Shown: positions 62,301 through 64,000 of the stretch, one piece after another
How the letters are laid out: each line of letters starts with the position of its first letter
Numbering within the stretch: the first letter of the stretch is position 1
DNA from: Mnemiopsis leidyi
Taxonomy: Eukaryota; Ctenophora; Tentaculata; Lobata; Bolinopsidae
Length of the DNA: 64,000 nucleotides
Direction of reading: 5' to 3'
Assembly (NCBI GenBank): GCA_000226015.1
Contig: JH152704.1
Coordinates: 31,291 to 95,290 of the forward strand
The notes under the pieces: generated by a model
Database searches by the model: none
Told to the model about the DNA's origin: nothing
The model's input: only the letters and a program-made list of their open reading frames with translations
Program-made: the position numbers and the translations under genes

Positions 62301-62990
62301 GAAGCAAAAAGCAACTTTTACCCAACTATCACTTTCCTTAAAATAGATTTCCACTCCTTGCAGGATTCTAGAAAGATGTGTTTGGGTATGCTAAGTGAAA
62401 AAATGTACACCCCCTGTGCTGCAGGAAAATTATTGTTGCAGCTGTGAAATGTGTTTGATTATCATGGAATAAAAATTTTAAATTTGGTACTGAGGCTCTA
62501 ACATTTTAATTCCCATACCCCTCCAGCGACTTTCCTTAATTATAACCAGCATCTCTCTAATGTCGTTCCTTCGAATCATGTTTCGATCTGCAGAGTAGCT
62601 ACCCTATTTATTTGGTGTTACACTCGCTTTAAGGCTACACTGTTGCAATGATAATTCATAGTAATTAGTATTCCACATGAATTCCACATATTATCCACCT
62701 ATCAGGGAGCTCTTTAATGGCTGGGATGACAGTTATTTTGGGCCACTCTAGTAACACCTGTTGGACAGTGTGATAACCACTTTGATTGACCGTTAAAGCT
62801 ATCCATGCCATGCTTTAATCCTATTTCGACTAACTGTGGGAGACTTAGATTTAAGTACTGTTTTTAATGTTGTCAATCACTGTACAAAGAAGTTCAATCT
62901 TTGAGGAACTAAGCTTAGTATCCAAATTATTTGACTTGCAGATCTTAATTCTTAATTTTTATATTAATTAAAAAGACTCCCACACTTGGT
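53353..62990. other. Long region without recognisable genes
   Basis: Only short ORFs lacking known motifs. GC-richer patches at 54.84-54.90, 57.42-57.60 and 60.11-60.36 kb stand out from the AT-rich background. At 60119-60290 two plus frames and one minus frame are open at once, so coding potential cannot be assigned. Palindromic tatagt/actata-rich sequence at 61840-61940. Confidence 0.35.
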
Positions 62991-62994
62991 GTTG

Positions 62995-64000
62995 TAAGAT
63001 GGCCTTCTTTGATACTTTAATAATGAATAGGACGGTGAAAGTCGCGATGATCATTTTGTTGTTCCAACAAGTGAAAATCGCATTCAATCTGACGTTTCGA
63101 AAAATATTCCATTTTTACTGGAATCTTTTTCACTTAAAAGTCGAGAAGATTAAAAGTATGCTCATGATGAATGGCTACACTTCTCAGTTAAACTTAATAG
63201 AGAGTAACGTAGGTTTGTTCCTTAACGATAAATTTCAAACTACTAACAATAGTAATGAAGAAGGAGAAGCATCCGTACATTGGTCTAATAGGAACCGGCC
63301 TGATAGAAGTCGGGAAACATTTACTAGACAGCCCAACTTGTAAAATTAGTTTTGACGACTGTAAAGCTTTAGGTTATTAGAGTTATACTTACAGAAGAAA
63401 ACTTAAAGAGAGTCTTTTTATTCAACAACTTGACGATGGAAAACTCCTAAACGCTAAATTAACTGTTCCACTTTTTGTCTTTAATTTACCCAGTTTGTCT
63501 GACCAGACTAGAGGCAGAATGTATCATAGTTTTTAACCCGTTCGCCCCCGAGGTCGATATATATATTTTGATAGGTCGATATATATATTTTGAATTTTGT
63601 TTTCCCGCCGTTTTACTTGCTGTACATACACTTGTTTTATCGTTTATCGCTTATCTTATCAGTTATCTGCAATCCTCACAGTATTATAGTATTATCGCTC
63701 AGTATTTATAGCAGCCTGCTTATCGTATGACACATTATTTGACAGTTAAAACTTGATAGTTTTCTTAATCTATGTTATCCGTTAATTTTTATCAAATTTA
63801 AGCCGTGTTAATCTATAGACTCAGTTGGTGGTTATATTTCAAATTAAATCTTTAGTCAGCTATAAATATGAAAAAATGGAATATTTTTAGAAACGTCAGT
63901 TATCTGCAATCCTCACAGTATTATAGTCTTATCGCTCAGTATTAATTGCAGCCTGCTTGTCGTATGACACATTATTTGACAGTTAAAACTTGATAGTTTT
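62995..64000. repeat. Interspersed repeat block, second locus of the 28.6-30.3 kb family
   Basis: 62999-63120 matches 29125-29260 (tggccttctttgatacttta ... aaaatattccattttt). 63455-63775 is the reverse complement of 29930-30215. A further inverted piece at 63855-63900 and a second copy of tatgacacattatttgacag at 63961-64000 show internal duplication. An ORF at 62999-63343 contains MMNGYTSQLNLIESNV and VGLFLNDKF, faintly like the end of some retroelement reverse transcriptases, but is not assigned. Confidence 0.78.

Overview
The window is genomic DNA from an animal. Coding sequence is split into short exons with GT/AG borders and matching reading phases. The gene families (Kv potassium channel, adhesion-GPCR-type HRM/GAIN receptor, P5B ATPase, carnitine-pathway dioxygenase, PH-domain protein), the elongator tRNA-Met and the CR1/L2-like retrotransposon remnants all fit a metazoan, probably a non-vertebrate. 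I cannot name the clade. The DNA is AT-rich, introns carry many minisatellites, and there are three assembly gaps (runs of n near 5710, 21316 and 37884).

Left part (1-25 kb), gene-dense. A gamma-butyrobetaine/trimethyllysine hydroxylase-like gene runs leftwards off the edge from 632. A divergent voltage-gated K+ channel runs rightwards to 6811. A large HRM-GAIN receptor runs rightwards from about 9.9 to 14.94 kb and stops after only two membrane helices. A nearly complete P5B (ATP13A-type) transport ATPase of at least 18 exons lies on the minus strand from 24.1 to 15.97 kb, convergent with the receptor, with a tRNA-Met in one of its introns.

Middle (25-43 kb), repeat-rich. There is an 18-bp satellite array, a composite interspersed repeat (28.3-30.3 kb) that recurs inverted at 63-64 kb, two copies of one CR1-like LINE family (35.0-36.7 and 37.9-39.4 kb), fragments of other LINEs, a large foldback element, and a nest of very small non-autonomous elements at 39.4-42.7 kb. 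Several of these tiny elements still show 8-10 bp target-site duplications.

Right part (43-64 kb), mostly long introns or intergenic DNA. A PH-domain gene starts with a clear ATG at 43065 and has four phase-compatible exons up to 51179; it presumably continues to the right. The rest has few supportable exons, plus one possible minus-strand exon at 53.2 kb and a GC-rich patch at 60.1 kb.

Gene models were assembled by eye from splice phase and family motifs. Exon edges are therefore proposals. The genes share no evident pathway.
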